A stretch of 64,000 nucleotides of DNA, from NCBI RefSeq assembly GCF_050947875.1, contig NC_134569.1, positions 42,857,277 to 42,921,276 of the forward strand, written 5' to 3'. The translations under genes and the position numbers were made by a program. The stretch's first letter is position 1; every line of letters starts with the position of its first letter. The stretch comes from Dermacentor variabilis (taxonomy: Eukaryota > Arthropoda > Arachnida > Ixodida > Ixodidae). The notes under the pieces were generated by a model. That model was not told the origin of the DNA, made no database searches, and saw nothing but the letters and a program-made list of their open reading frames with translations. Below, piece by piece: positions 1-11,988 of the stretch.

Positions 1-354
1 TCTCTCTATCTTTCCTTGTCAGCCGAGCTTCGCGAAGTGCGTACTACGTTCCTGCTTCCTCGGCGACGCCCCTCCCCCCCCCCCCCCTCACACCGCTTGT
101 ACACGCGATTGTGACCGCGCTGCAATCGACTTGCATGCGGGCCAAAGGTGTGCGCTAGACTCGCTGATACGCGTTGCTTTCTCGAACTACTGGCGCGATA
201 GGAAAATATCTAAATGGGACACCGGTAGAGAAGGGGGAAGGGAGGAAGTAAGCATGGCGGCGTTTTTAAGGCTAAAGCCTTAAGTGCCTCATGGGTCGAA
301 AAATCCGTTGTCTGCCGTTATCGAAAAATCGACCGTCCGGCGTTTTGCCACCAA

Positions 355-960
355 AATTCATTGGCACCAAAATTGATGGGAGTCGTACCTACGACCTTTG
401 GTGGGAGTCGAACCCATGACCATTGGTGTTGATTAAAACAGGGTTAATTAAGGTTGAGCTAATTAAAGTACTCGAACCCACGTCCTTCGGTGCGACCAAA
501 ATTCAACGGCACTAATATTGACGGTGCCAGCATTGGTGGTGAAACCCACAACCATTGATGGCAGTCGAACCCACGACTTTTGGTGCTCATTAAGGCGAAG
601 CATTAAGGCACTTAGACCCACGACCTTTGGTGGGAGTCGAATCCACGCCCTTGGTGGGATCAAAACTCAGTGCCATCAAAATTGATGGTGCCATGATCAA
701 AACCACAACCATTAGCTGGAGTCGAACCTACGACCTTTGGTGTAATTAAGGTGAAGTTAATTAAAATCTATTCGGTTAAGACACTTAGACCCACAACCTC
801 AGGTGGGTGCCGAATTATGACCATTTGTGTTAAGACAAAGTTAATTAAGACACTGGAACCCTCGAGCTTTGGTGGAACCAAAATTCAGTGGCACCAAAAT
901 TGATGGTGTCACCATTGATGGCAAAACCAACAACTTTTGGTATTAAGGAGGAGTTAAGGT
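355..960. repeat. Degenerate tandem array of GTCGAACCCACGACC units
   Basis: At least eight related units (near 378, 402, 469, 553, 603, 631, 718 and 784) contain variants of GGAGTCGAACCCACGACC alternating with ACCAAAATTGATGG and TTAATTAAG segments. The complement of the core (GGTCGTGGGTTCGACTCC) matches a tRNA T-arm/box B. Start and end are gradual. Confidence 0.7.
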
Positions 961-980
961 ACAGTTAACTAATCTGGTAA

Positions 981-3586
981 CTAATTTGGTGGAAGGTAAG
1001 CTATAGGAACTAACAACGCATTCGAATGAGAATGTCAAGTAATTTAATGAACGTCTCGTGAGCGTGCAAACTTCCGTCGTCGTTCACTTTACCGTATGCT
1101 AAAGTGACTGTCAGCTTTTTATTTTCGTTGAATGCACTTTGAGCATGGCATGTGTAGTGCGCACGTGTACTTTGAATCAATGGTTTATGATTTGGTAAAA
1201 AAAAAAAGAAAATGTACAAGAGAGCGTTAGCTTCACAGTGAACCATCATCATGCTAGGATGGTGTTATCCCTCCTTCCACGCTCTTCGTTATTTTTTCCA
1301 CCATTCGTACGAGACTGCGCTGCTTAAGAGGATGCTTTAACTCGGGCCCAACTCCGACGCGGCCTATTCAAATACATGTAAAACGCAAAAACGTTTTTTG
1401 TGAAATAAACCCTGAACCAATTTTACTGAAATTTGTTGCATTTGAGAGAGGAAGTTAAATTCTAGTGACTGTTGGAAGCGGAATTTCGATTTGGGGCTTG
1501 AATTGTCAAAAAAAAAAAAAAAAGATTTTCAAATATTTGACCGTTTGAAAAAAATAGAAGCACGAAGTTCACAAATTCATAGCTCTGCATAAAGAACTGA
1601 TGTCGCGGTTCTGTAAACGGCATCCATTAGATCATTCAAAGCGCACAAATTTGACATGTCATTTTACATGTTACGTGAATTTGTTACGTTGTTCACAAGG
1701 GTTCTGCAAAAGTTGTATTTCCCTATTGCTAATTTTTTTTTATATTCACTTGTAACATATCAATTTTGTCCGCTGTAGATGCACTATTAGATACAATTCA
1801 CAGAATTGTATTATCATTTTTCGTTGTTGAGTGGCAGAGTTGTAAACTTGAGAGTTTCGTTTCCCGAAAATTTTCGATTTTTGCCAATTTTTAATAAAAA
1901 ATTGACGACCTAACTCGAAAGTTCGAGACCAACAGTCATTAGATTTTAAGTTTTTCTTTTAAATGCAACAAACCTCGTCATATTTGGTGCAGTGGTTGCC
2001 GGGAAAAACGATTTCTCCTTTTACATGTATTTAGATAAGAGCACCTGAGCTAAAGCATTCTCTTAAGCCTCGTGATACTTGGCGTAACTGACCGCAAAGT
2101 CTCGCGTCGTTTTGTACGGATCGTCATAACACTCAACATGGTGACGCGCAAGGATGTCGGCGCCTTTCGTCGGCCCGGTAAAGAAGGCTAACAGCAGAAA
2201 ATGTATACAACATTTACCCCCGCATTCAGAAGTGCATCTTAACTTGAAGCTCATGCTTGACTTGATATAAATGACGCCTGGTGTGAACGCGACACTCATT
2301 GCGTTTCCTATGGTGCGTTCATGGGCTTCGAGTTAAGGTGCATTTCTGAATACGGCCGTTAAACGTAGTTTGTTACAGACGCGGCCATTTCCTCCGCATT
2401 TGGACGCCAGCCCCGCGTGGCTGAGCTTCCGCTCTCCAAGAGCTACATGTCCATCCAGCACGAACGCACGCACTCGCGCGCCTCCTGCAGATAAGGAGGA
2501 GGAGGAGGAGAGATCAGAAATAATAAAAAAAATACTAATAATAAAGGTGTGGGAAACGAATTCTGCGCGTTTGGCGTACGCGCGGTGTGTGTGTAGCTGG
2601 AGATCGGGGCGCGCGTACGAGAATAGGCAGCTCGTGCGAGACGGAAGACCAAGAGAGCATGGCTGTCGCGAGGACGATGCGCTCGCTGCAACGACGCGTT
2701 TCACCACGACGCGCGCGTAGTCGTCGTCGTCGTCGTCGTCGACGGCCCGAGCCCCTCAGCGCACAAAGGACCCGTCGCCTTTTCTTTTTTTTTTCCCCTC
2801 CCGCCGCCCGTGCGCTCTGGTCTGGCTAAAAATAAAGGCTTCACTCAGTCGGCGTGCCGGCTGAGCGTACGCACAGCGCTGCGGGCTCGCACGCGCGGAC
2901 ACGCCACCCGCGCTCGCGTCGTGACTTCTCTCCGCGGCCGCGCCTCGCCAGAAGCCGCCGCTTCTGCTGCCTCTATTATACATAAGTATGCGTGCCCGTG
3001 TGTGCATACACTGCCGCGGTCCGTTTCCTTATCATCGGTGAGTGGCTCCCCTTTTCCGAGCTTTTCGGAGCCCCTCCGCCCGCGTTTTTGCCCAACTCGG
3101 TTCCTCTGATGTATCTCTTTTTCTGGCCCTCGGGCTTCTCGTGGCTGCTCTCGGTTAACGGCGCTCGCCGGAGGCATGCACGTACGTATATGCATAAATC
3201 GTGAGGTGTTTCGGCGTGCAAGCGTTTGCCTATACGTTATACTTCACGCAGTTACCGCGCGGTCGAGGAAAGGGTCCATCTGCTTCACGCACGTGAGCGA
3301 TTCTGTCCCTAAAACGCAGCGTGCAGTGGAGCGCAGAGAAACACATTGATCTTTACGGAAAGGCAGGAACCAGGCACGGACGGTAGAATAATAAACGCGG
3401 CCGGAACAGCATTGTGGTATGCCGCGTTCCTCCTGCAGTCCATGTCCCGATTGGTCGTGAACGTTCGCAGATCTGCCCAACTCTCTGTTCTTGTTGATCG
3501 TGTTAGATCGAAACTTTGGATACCTCGTGGAAGTCGTTGAAAGTCGAGGCACGTGAGCTAAGATGGTACGTAAGGACGAGGTTACC
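981..3586. other. Non-coding; AT-rich, then CpG-rich block
   Basis: 981-2300 is AT-rich with homopolymers and no gene signal. 2350-3200 is GC- and CpG-rich, with a CGTCGT run (2720-2745), and has overlapping ORFs on both strands that look like compositional artefacts. A good donor-like TCG|GTGAGT lies at 3037-3045. A promoter or untranslated first exon is possible but unsupported. Confidence 0.5.
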
Positions 3587-3815
3587 CACCGCGGTGTCCC
3601 AGTGACTATGCATCGTTGCGCTGCTGAGCTCGTGGTCGCGGGTTCGATCCCGGCCGTGATCGCCCTGTTTCGAAGGGGGGCGAAATGCAAGAATGCTCGT
3701 GGTGTTTAAGATGCGTGTTAAAGAACCACATGTGGCCAAAAATGATCCCCCGCTACGGCATATGCCTCAGAGTCAGATCGTGAGTTTTTAATGGACGACG
3801 TTAAACGTTAATAAC
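3587..3815 (+). mobile_element. tRNA-derived SINE, near full length
   Basis: A tRNA-like head includes GCGCTGCTGAGCTCGTGGTC and the box-B sequence GGTTCGATCCC (3650-3660). The body has GGGGCGAAATGCAAGAATGC, GTTAAAGAACCACATGTGGC and GATCCCCCGCTACGGC. The same body occurs at 4172-4339 and on the minus strand at 58966-59060. This is the organisation of tick tRNA-SINEs (the Ruka type, from memory). Such elements are transcribed by RNA polymerase III from the internal A and B boxes and moved by LINEs. Confidence 0.8.
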
Positions 3816-4067
3816 GACGGGCTGCATTTTCTGTATAATATACATTTTCTGACAGGATCTAGCACCTTCTCCGCCAGATTTGTGTATACGTATACGATGA
3901 GCAACGCTCTGGATATGATCTCAAAGAATGCACGTCGCAGACAGCGATTTTCGGTAACGGAGGGTCTTGCAATCTGTGATCTGCCTGCCGAAAAAAACTC
4001 ATTCTTAGGTGCCTTTAGCTATCGCCTAAGAGACGCGAAGGCGAAAGCCTTGTACAGCCTACTGTAA

Positions 4068-4460
4068 TCCACCTTAATCCTCCTACATACACCTTAAACC
4101 GCTTTAATCGACCTTAATCCACCAAAATTTACCTTAATCGACCTCAGTCCACCTTAATCTTTCTTCATCCATGGCGGCCGCATTTCGATGGGGGCGAAAT
4201 GCGAAAACACCCGTGTACTTAGATTTAAGTGCACGTTAAAGAACCCCAGGTGGTCAAAATTTCCGGAGTCCTCCACTACGGTGTGCCTCATAATCAGAAA
4301 GTAGTTTTGGCATGTAAAACCCCAAATATTATTATTATTATCTTTCTTCATCCACCTTAATTTACCTTAATACCACCTTAATACTCATTAATCGACCTTA
4401 ATTTAACTTAATCCACTTCAGTCCACCTTCGTCCACTCTAGTCCACCTTAATATAATCAT
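4068..4460 (+). repeat. CCACCTTAAT minisatellite interrupted by SINE
   Basis: Degenerate 9-12-bp units of the form (T)CCACCTTAATC repeat from about 4068 to 4156 and again from about 4352 to 4460. The two halves were one array before the SINE at 4172-4339 inserted. Confidence 0.8.
4172..4339 (+). mobile_element. 5'-truncated SINE with 15-bp target-site duplication
   Basis: The SINE body (TGGCGGCCGCATTTCGATGG, GTGCACGTTAAAGAACCCCA, CTCCACTACGGTGTGCCTCA, AAAACCCCAAATATTATTAT) lacks the tRNA head. It is flanked by perfect 15-bp direct repeats ATCTTTCTTCATCCA (4157-4171 and 4340-4354). It interrupts a minisatellite that resumes on both sides. The intact duplication implies a fairly recent insertion. 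Confidence 0.9.
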
Positions 4461-7400
4461 TAATCCATAATTAACTAACTTTGCTAATCAGTTATTCAGT
4501 GATCATCTCTTGCGCTCGGCTGGACATGCTTTGGTTAGCCTTTGGCCTTTCTTGGGTCACGTGATATTTTCTGTACCTCACAACGCGACCTTGAAACATA
4601 GAGATTTGAGGCTTTCGCCCTAAAATATACTGTCGCACAAATGTGCCTTCTTCTTCTTTTTCGTTAGTTCTTTTATAAGATTCCTAAAAGAACGCCGACG
4701 TTGTAATCTCGATTCCGTTTGAGCAAGCGCGAAGTGTCGAGGTATGAAGGCGCTCTCCCGCTGATAAGTTTCTGATAAGTTTCTGCTCTGATTAGAGTTA
4801 ACAGAGAGTTGTTTTATCTCTGCATTCTGCGTATATATAGCTGGGCGCAGGCGGGAAGCACCGTTATAGTATATATTCTGCATGGCAGGACATCGCGTGC
4901 GCTTTAACTTAGTTTTGCACTGCTTTGAATCGTACTTCGATCAACTACGGACGTAAAGGCCAACGACAGGTAGAAGGCGCGTACGTGTATATTTTTCTCA
5001 GCTCTCGAATACTTTTGTTTTGTGTTGTTTTCTGCTTCCTTTACTTCCTTTATCTTATTTTTACCGTGTGAGCGCTCCCGCCCTGTTAGGTTTCATATTA
5101 TTCTGGGGCACCTTTCGCGTAAAAGTTATCCTCGTTCCCGAAAGCCGAGCTGATGCGAAATTTCCGCGGGTCAGGCTTTAAAAGAAGAAGAAAAAAAAAT
5201 GGCCGCATTAGAGGTCTCGAAGGCGTCATGAGAAAACGTGTGCGCTCCTGAATTTCCTGCGCATTCCTTTTCCCTTTCTAAGAAGCAGCATCGCTTCTAC
5301 GGCGCCGAGCCCATCAGTCCACGGAGTTCCTTCGACAGCAAAACGCATACTTTCAACCGCGCGCATGCAGTCACGACTGCTATAGAAGAGCCGGTTCGGA
5401 GAACGCATTTACCTTCCTAAAAGCGGAGCGTTTCGGCAACCCGGATTGCTTTTGGCTTGAAGGTTTTCTTTTTGTTCATTTCGATTTGTTCGTAACCGTT
5501 GTCTGCAGCTTGGCCGTGTGCGGCTTTGGTTAATAGCTGTGTCGCGCCCAGCATCTTCCTTCTTCTATCCTGAAGGAGACGACGCGGAACTCCGTCGCCT
5601 GCCTTCGCCGCTTTTTAAAACCTGCTGGCAAGTTAAAATTCTGGCTTCTCTCATCGGGTGTCGTCTGTGTCCGCTTCCCGTTTCAGGACCTTAAGTGCTT
5701 TGCGATGCATAGATAACTCTCTGCTCATATCTCTGCATATGTATATACTCTCCCGATGTCGCGGAGCGATCCGTCGTCGGTGGGCGCGTATACGGGATCC
5801 ACTCAACGCGAACGACGTGTGCTGTGCCTGTTCTGAATGCGCCCAGGCCATGGCTATGAATAGCTTCATTGCACATTCCCCTGTATTAATTAACGAAAAG
5901 CACAGGTAATCTCGCAGCCAGTGCATTTGGCTTTGAAGTCGTCTTTTAAGACCGTGCGTGTATGTTTTCTCATTAGGACTGAGTGAAGTATATACGTACA
6001 GGGTGGGATATGTATACGGCGAACTACGCATAGGGTAATTATCCCCGAAGACGCTGAGCAAAGCTTGCCAAGCAATGTAACGGTAACTGCTCGAGCTTTG
6101 AACCCACAACGTGCGCCACCTGTTGTAACAGTTGCTACGCTGTGGCGACGACGAGGCGGGATACCGCTCTCGAAAATTCACCCGACGCTTACAAAAATGA
6201 CTGCGACGACATGAGCGTGCTCCCGGAGCTCTCCCTCTCAGGACTACGGAACAACGATGGCGCGCATGCAAGCGCTCGGCGCCCACGTAGCCCGAGTAAC
6301 TGCGTTGCCTGTGGCACCTGTGTAGTTTGCGCGAAACCTACAAGTCGAGTAGAGCCAGGTGGTTGGGACGAAATACATTAGTCAGGTTCCTGTAAGCGCT
6401 CAGTTGGGCTTGGTGACCGTGGGTGCGGGATGATGTATTAAGCTTTGCCTGGGGACGGGTGGGTTTCCCATGCGTGCAATCCTGTCGGCCTGCAGGTTAT
6501 CCCGAATTAGTCCTTTTTTTCTTCAGCTCGCGTACTTCCACTAAACGCGTGCGTAAGGAGGCTATGTAAACCGATAAGTTTCAGGTTGTTGTTTCTTATA
6601 GCGTTCTGTGATCATTGCTCGTTCTCTCACGAACGTGGTAGGAATGCGCAAACGTTGACACTTTGTCCGGACACTGCCGCGACCGTCGTTGCGTTTCCGC
6701 TTTTGTTACCCCTTTGTTATGCTCCAAGAATGCTGTTACTTCCTCCCGCATGAGGCATGCAGTTGCCGTCGCTTGCGAATCCTTGCTGCCGCCGCTTGAC
6801 AGAGCCCTTCAGCCACTCGTTTCGTCGCCCCTTCTAGTTGCTGTGATTAATGCGTGATCACCACATTAATAGTTTCGTCCTTTTTTCCTCCTCCGTTTGC
6901 CATGCTGAAGAGCGATGCAGTGGAACAAAGACAGCGTTTCAAATGTAAACTCAAAGTTGCGAACAGCAGTGTGGGGCCGTGACGATATTTGGGCTCGCTT
7001 TCTCACTTGCGCAACTTCTATCGTCCTCCTCCTCGCTCTTCTTTCTTTCTTTCGCCCAGAAGGCCGCGCTGGGCGCCTTCGCTCATTGTGCTTGCACGCA
7101 CAGCGAAAGCGTCTCCCGTTCATGCCTCACATTCGCCATCACTGCGAAAAGTCTGGCTGGAAAAGGGACGAGTTACCGCATTTTGTAACTCAGCTTTCTT
7201 TGAAAAACGTTTTTTCCAATCGGAAACTCGCATCCGTGGGTGGCCCCCTCGACATAACAACGCGAGGAGGAATGTTCCGCTATTGTCGCGTACCTCAAAA
7301 GCGGCTCTGCGGGGCTCGCTTTATTATTTTTTTTTCGAGAACCAATCAGAAAGTTTCGTGTCGTCAAGGTATTCTTCCACCGCTAGGCGAGAAGTCCAAC

Positions 7401-10399
7401 TAAGGCTCGCACCGCTCACCCCAACCTGTCCCGTGCTTGAGATGCGCCAGATAGCACTCACGACTACAGACTGCACCGTTCGGGAACTACTTTAGTGAGG
7501 AGCACTATCGGAAGTGGCTATGCGCGCTTCTTTCAAACTCGGTTTTGTACGATGTGCGTGCGTGCGTACGTGCCAAGGCGTTCTATGAACCCGACGAAAA
7601 TGGGTCGATTCCGCATGTCGGGCTGCAACGGACGTCGGATCGGGATCGGGCTGAGCCTGCCCGACCCACTTGAAACGCACATGTTAACGTGGACTCGACC
7701 CATCAGCGACGAGTTCATGTAACCACCGCTGTCCAGTCGAGCTGCATGATCCCGACTTTTGGCTCGGCCCGCTGTCGGGCTCATATAAACGCAGCCTCTC
7801 TTTTCTTTCTTTCTCTGTGTGTGTGTGTGGGGGGGGGGGGGCGTGTGCGTGTGCTTGTTCACGTGTGTTTATGGCCACTTAGGGCGCGTGCTCACTTTTT
7901 TCTTCGCCCATTTCGTTTCTGCTAATGGGTTAGTGAGTATACGGACATGGTATGCATTTTCCATTCGGTCGGCGCCGGCGGTGCATATGGAACGGGGCCC
8001 CACTTCCCGACTTCATCGAAGCCAGGCGTATACACTCCGAACCGCCCTGTATCGAATACATCTCGCCGACAGCGCACGAACACCGTGGAAGAGGGACTTA
8101 AAGGAAAGAAAAGAAACTACGGCGCCGCCCCGGCCAGACAGGCCGACCCGATTTGTCAGCTTTTTCGCTAGTTGCCCTCCCTCTTCTTTCTCGTTTCTGG
8201 CGCTCCAGTACGCGTATTCGCGCCGACTCGTCGCGGTATTCTATCGGGCTTCTTCCCTTCTGTGCATCGCATCCGCGGCTTCGCTGCTTCCGGTCTTGCG
8301 CGAGCTTTTGCGTTCTCTTCCCCCAGCGGGCGGCTTCGCCGCATCGTATCTGCACGCGAGCTCATTGATCGGCTGGCGGCGAAGGCGGCGACGTCTGTCT
8401 GGGCGGCACAACGTCGCCTGGCGCGCCTGTCTGTCGCGTCGTCTGTCTGCTTGCGGCGCGACGCGCCGGATCTCGGGTCATCCGATATCCCGTGTATTAC
8501 AACCGAAAGTTCCGCTGAGAATCAGCTTCGCTGAACACGATATTTTTTTTTTAAACGTAAACATAAGCGAGATGTCGTTTTACCGTTTCGTTGCCTGAAC
8601 AGGGGTACCGACGACATCTGTCCTTCACATATCGGATTTTGCGGCACTTTAGTCATCGGCGGCCTTTCAGTGCAGGAGAGGTCAACGAAAGTTGGCAGGT
8701 CGGGTCTCTCTCTTTCTCTCTTTTCGTAGTTTAGCGCAGTCCAACATCAGATCTGTGACGTCAAACGCTCTACCTCAGTACGTCGAAAATTCGAGCATTG
8801 CGTCGCCGCTTGACTCTTGTTTTAGGTCGCGTAGTAAACGTTCTGCGAATCAAGCACGCTCCATCGAGAGCATTTGCTTCTTGGTTGACTACATGTAGGC
8901 GTTGTTAAAGATGGAATTTTGCAGTACAGCGCCGTGCACGCCGAGCGTCATGTACCCACGTGCTTCACTGTGCGCACTCTATAATACTGTCACGTGAACG
9001 ACTTGAGTGGAAACGATTAAAAGTGGAAATACTAGCAGCATTTTGAAGTCCATGTAGAATTGCGCCATACGCATTCGATTGCCAGCTGCTGCGGCTGCAT
9101 GCATTCCGATGAGAAAAGAATGCAAAAATCGCTTGCGACAAAATGTATGAGCAAGGCCTACTTGTCCCTCTATATATAGACAGACCCATTCGCTGTTGGC
9201 GATCAGAGGCTCTGTACGGCTTCCGCTACTGCCCTATGACTTAGCCCGCTAAATTTAGTGGGTAAGAAAGACAAGTAAAAAACAGGAACCCGCCGATATT
9301 CAGCACTTTTCACCTGATGCGTCAATCACAATTTTACTAATCAATTTCGCCGTAAGTAATAAAAGGAAAAAAAATTGTGTCAGTGCTTGATGCGTGATAC
9401 GCATCTCTTTTATTTGCTAACATTAAAAGCTTTCCCGTACGTTGAAGCAACTTGCAAGTACGTTTTTATGTTTATTTTTCTTGCAAAGCAGATTGCTGGG
9501 ACTCTTGATCGGAAGTTGCTTGGGGCCGCAGTTGCAGGTGCTGCTATAGACGCAAGCCGGTCTGTCGGCCGGTCGAATTCGTATTCACGGAAGCCTTTGA
9601 ACGACGGGCACATCGAACACTTGCTCCCGTTCATTGACGCTTGCTCGTTTAACGCAAACGAATTCTTTGGACATCGACAAAGTTCAGAATTGAGTGAAAG
9701 TACGACGACATTGGTACGACGAGGAACTCGCGTATCGGTTTCCCTTTGTAAACGCGTCATGCTGCGAGCCTGGTGACAGTTAAGTTATTCATATGGGTTC
9801 GCTCTTTTCTTTTATTGAGAGTTAGAATTGGGGACCCAAGAAAATTGCGGGCCGCAAGGGCGCATGCACGGAACCCACGCCAGTCTTGTATTCTTCGTTC
9901 GCGTTGACCCAAGACCCAAAAATCGAGAACTAGCCTGGGTCCCCAAGCCGTCTTGGGTCTTAAAGCAGCATACTTAATTCGTAGTACTAACACAGTGATT
10001 ACGTTTATTAGATTTTATTGTTTGCCTGTTTTACTTAAAAATGCATTGTGCTCATTTTCACCTGTACGGAAAGCGTGTTTTTTTTTTTTTTTTTTGCTTT
10101 GCTTTCGAGCACCTTTTTATTTTACGCACTGCGGCGCCCCGAGCGCTCGACCGAACGCTGTCCGCGTTTGACCCAGTTCTCAAACTCTGCTGATCCTCTA
10201 AACTCAAGAGCAGCCTGTACAACGCGGCTCGAGGACCTATTGTCTTGGGTCCACAATTCTAAATCTATCTATTCCTGCATATGTCTATAGCCTATAGCCG
10301 TTAGTGAGCCATATCTGTCAGGGTTTTTTTGTATTTCTTATTATTATTATGGTCTTGTTCTCGTTTCTTGCGGCTAGGGTTGGCGTTCAGGGCGTGGTA
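4461..10399. other. Non-coding stretch, no gene recognised
   Basis: Mixed-composition DNA with many CG dinucleotides, a G-run after TG repeats (7817-7841) and several short ORFs. The longest (259 codons, 7819-8598 plus) begins in the G-run and has no recognisable domain. No splice-bounded exon was found. Confidence 0.6.
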
Positions 10400-10945
10400 T
10401 CCACCAAGCCCATCGACTGTTACGTCAGATTGTAGACATCGAAGGAAAAGGGTTTATTTGCTTAGTTACACGGCTCCAGTTACGGAAGCCCACTCCATGC
10501 AGGAGCAAGTTAAACGTCCGAGTTCACATAAGGACCCTCTGATCTCGCGGCTCGAAAAGTCTGCGCTTTTAATCCTGTCGTCCTCCCTAGGCGAGTCGAC
10601 TAGGGAATCTCAAGACTGTCCTGCAGCAAGCCAGACTCGTCGACTGCGTTGCGATACCACGCCCGGGCTCGCAACACTCCGCAGTAACTCCGCCTCCGAA
10701 GAGACTGGTTTGGAATGTGTGGCAAGAAAGCAACCTGCGGCTCCCAGGTCGTCGACGTTGTTCCCCTCCTTTTCATCATTCGCTCAGGCTGCCAGGTAAT
10801 GGCGTGGTGATGGCCTTTTGTGGGACCCGTCAAGAGTCGGTGTCGACGCTGCGTTGACCTCTGGATAGGCTGCTGATGGATTGGTGGTGGTTTGACTCGT
10901 GGCAAACGTCCCATTAACGCCTTTGTGGTGTTGAGACGTAACATT
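10400..10945 (-). mobile_element. LTR-like dispersed repeat, copy 2
   Basis: On the minus strand it shows the same ordered blocks as 60050-60880: TGTTACGTCTCAACACCAC, CAGCCTATCCAGAGGTCAAC, GACGGGTCCCACAAAAGG, GATTAAAAGCGCAGACTTTT, GAACTCGGACGTTTAAC, AAATAAACCC and GTCGATGGGCTTGGTGGATA. It lacks about 250 bp found in the other copy between the GGACGTTT and AATAAA blocks. A 114-codon minus-strand ORF (10600-10944) is a translation of the repeat. Confidence 0.6.
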
Positions 10946-11465
10946 GTTTACAGCCGAACTGAATGAAAGAGACCCACTGATCTCGCTTTATATAATTGGC
11001 ACTATTAGGGAGCCTTGCTGCAGCAGGCACAGTGTTGGTGTAATTCGCCGATTTATTTTGCCTTTCTCTCTAGTCTATTTCATTCAGACCACGTCTTGCT
11101 GATACTGGTGATTACGTAGGTGGGTACTTCGCTCGCATCGATGACGATACGCGCGCAGAGAAATTAAGTTGGGAGTAGAACCATCGCAGGGTTCCGGTCG
11201 GATAATCCGTTACCTCGCTGTGTGCAACTGCGTCTCGACATCCTGGCCGACGAATGTGTGCGTCCGCGACTTCCACCCGGCGGAGTTCGCTCTCGTTTAC
11301 CGCGCTCCCATTGCGGTACTTTGCAGCGCCGCTGCTTGTTAGATTTACGAATGTTGGCCACTTTACTGCGACGCGGCCGACCTCCTCTCGGCTTGGCTTG
11401 GCTTGGTATAGGTTAACTTTCTCGTGGTGTTACTTCGTGCGTGCGTGCGTGTGCGTGCGTGCGTC

Positions 11466-11477
11466 TGTGTGTGCGTG

Positions 11478-11547
<70 letters not shown>
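11466..11547 (+). repeat. GT microsatellite
   Basis: (GT)n with early GC interruptions, then uninterrupted to 11547; a TGCG-rich run precedes it from 11438. Confidence 0.97.
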
Positions 11548-11548
<1 letters not shown>

Positions 11549-11988
11549 TAATTTCCGCTTTCCCTCAATGCTCGCAGAAGCGCTGCGTGTAGGGTAACGA
11601 CGGGGGAGGAGTGGTATTGGCGTCGATGGCTCTGCGACACGTTTATTGTCAGAACCCGCCGAAGTGTAGTGACGAACCGAGGACCGCTCGGGTTGTGCAA
11701 CAACGCTCGCTTCCATCGAGGTCAGCTCGCCCTTCTTCGTGAGTGAGATTCCGCGGCAAGAGAGGGAAAGGGGATAGAGCGAGAAAGGAAGACGCGGTCC
11801 ATACGAGCGAGCCGGGGAAGAAGCTGCACTGATGGTTGGCGGACCAGCATGGCAGGTTGTCACTCGCAGTCTCCTTTGCCGTCCTGCGGCAGACGCTCGG
11901 GATGACCGCTAGTGGTGCCCTCTTTAAGGGGACGCTAAAGAGAAACACATCTAGGCTGATAAAGCATTCCTTCGCATCTCTGTTTTCG

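Noticed and set aside
7819..8598. 259-codon plus ORF
   Set aside because: Starts inside a TG/G-run and is Arg/Ser/Phe-biased without a recognisable motif.
11254..11863. ORFs with Cys-Val or Thr-His runs
   Set aside because: They derive from the GT microsatellite and flanks.
11923..11950. Second TTAA-type element end beside the 1.33-kb element
   Set aside because: The motif AGGGGACGCTAAAGAG is similar, but no partner end was found.
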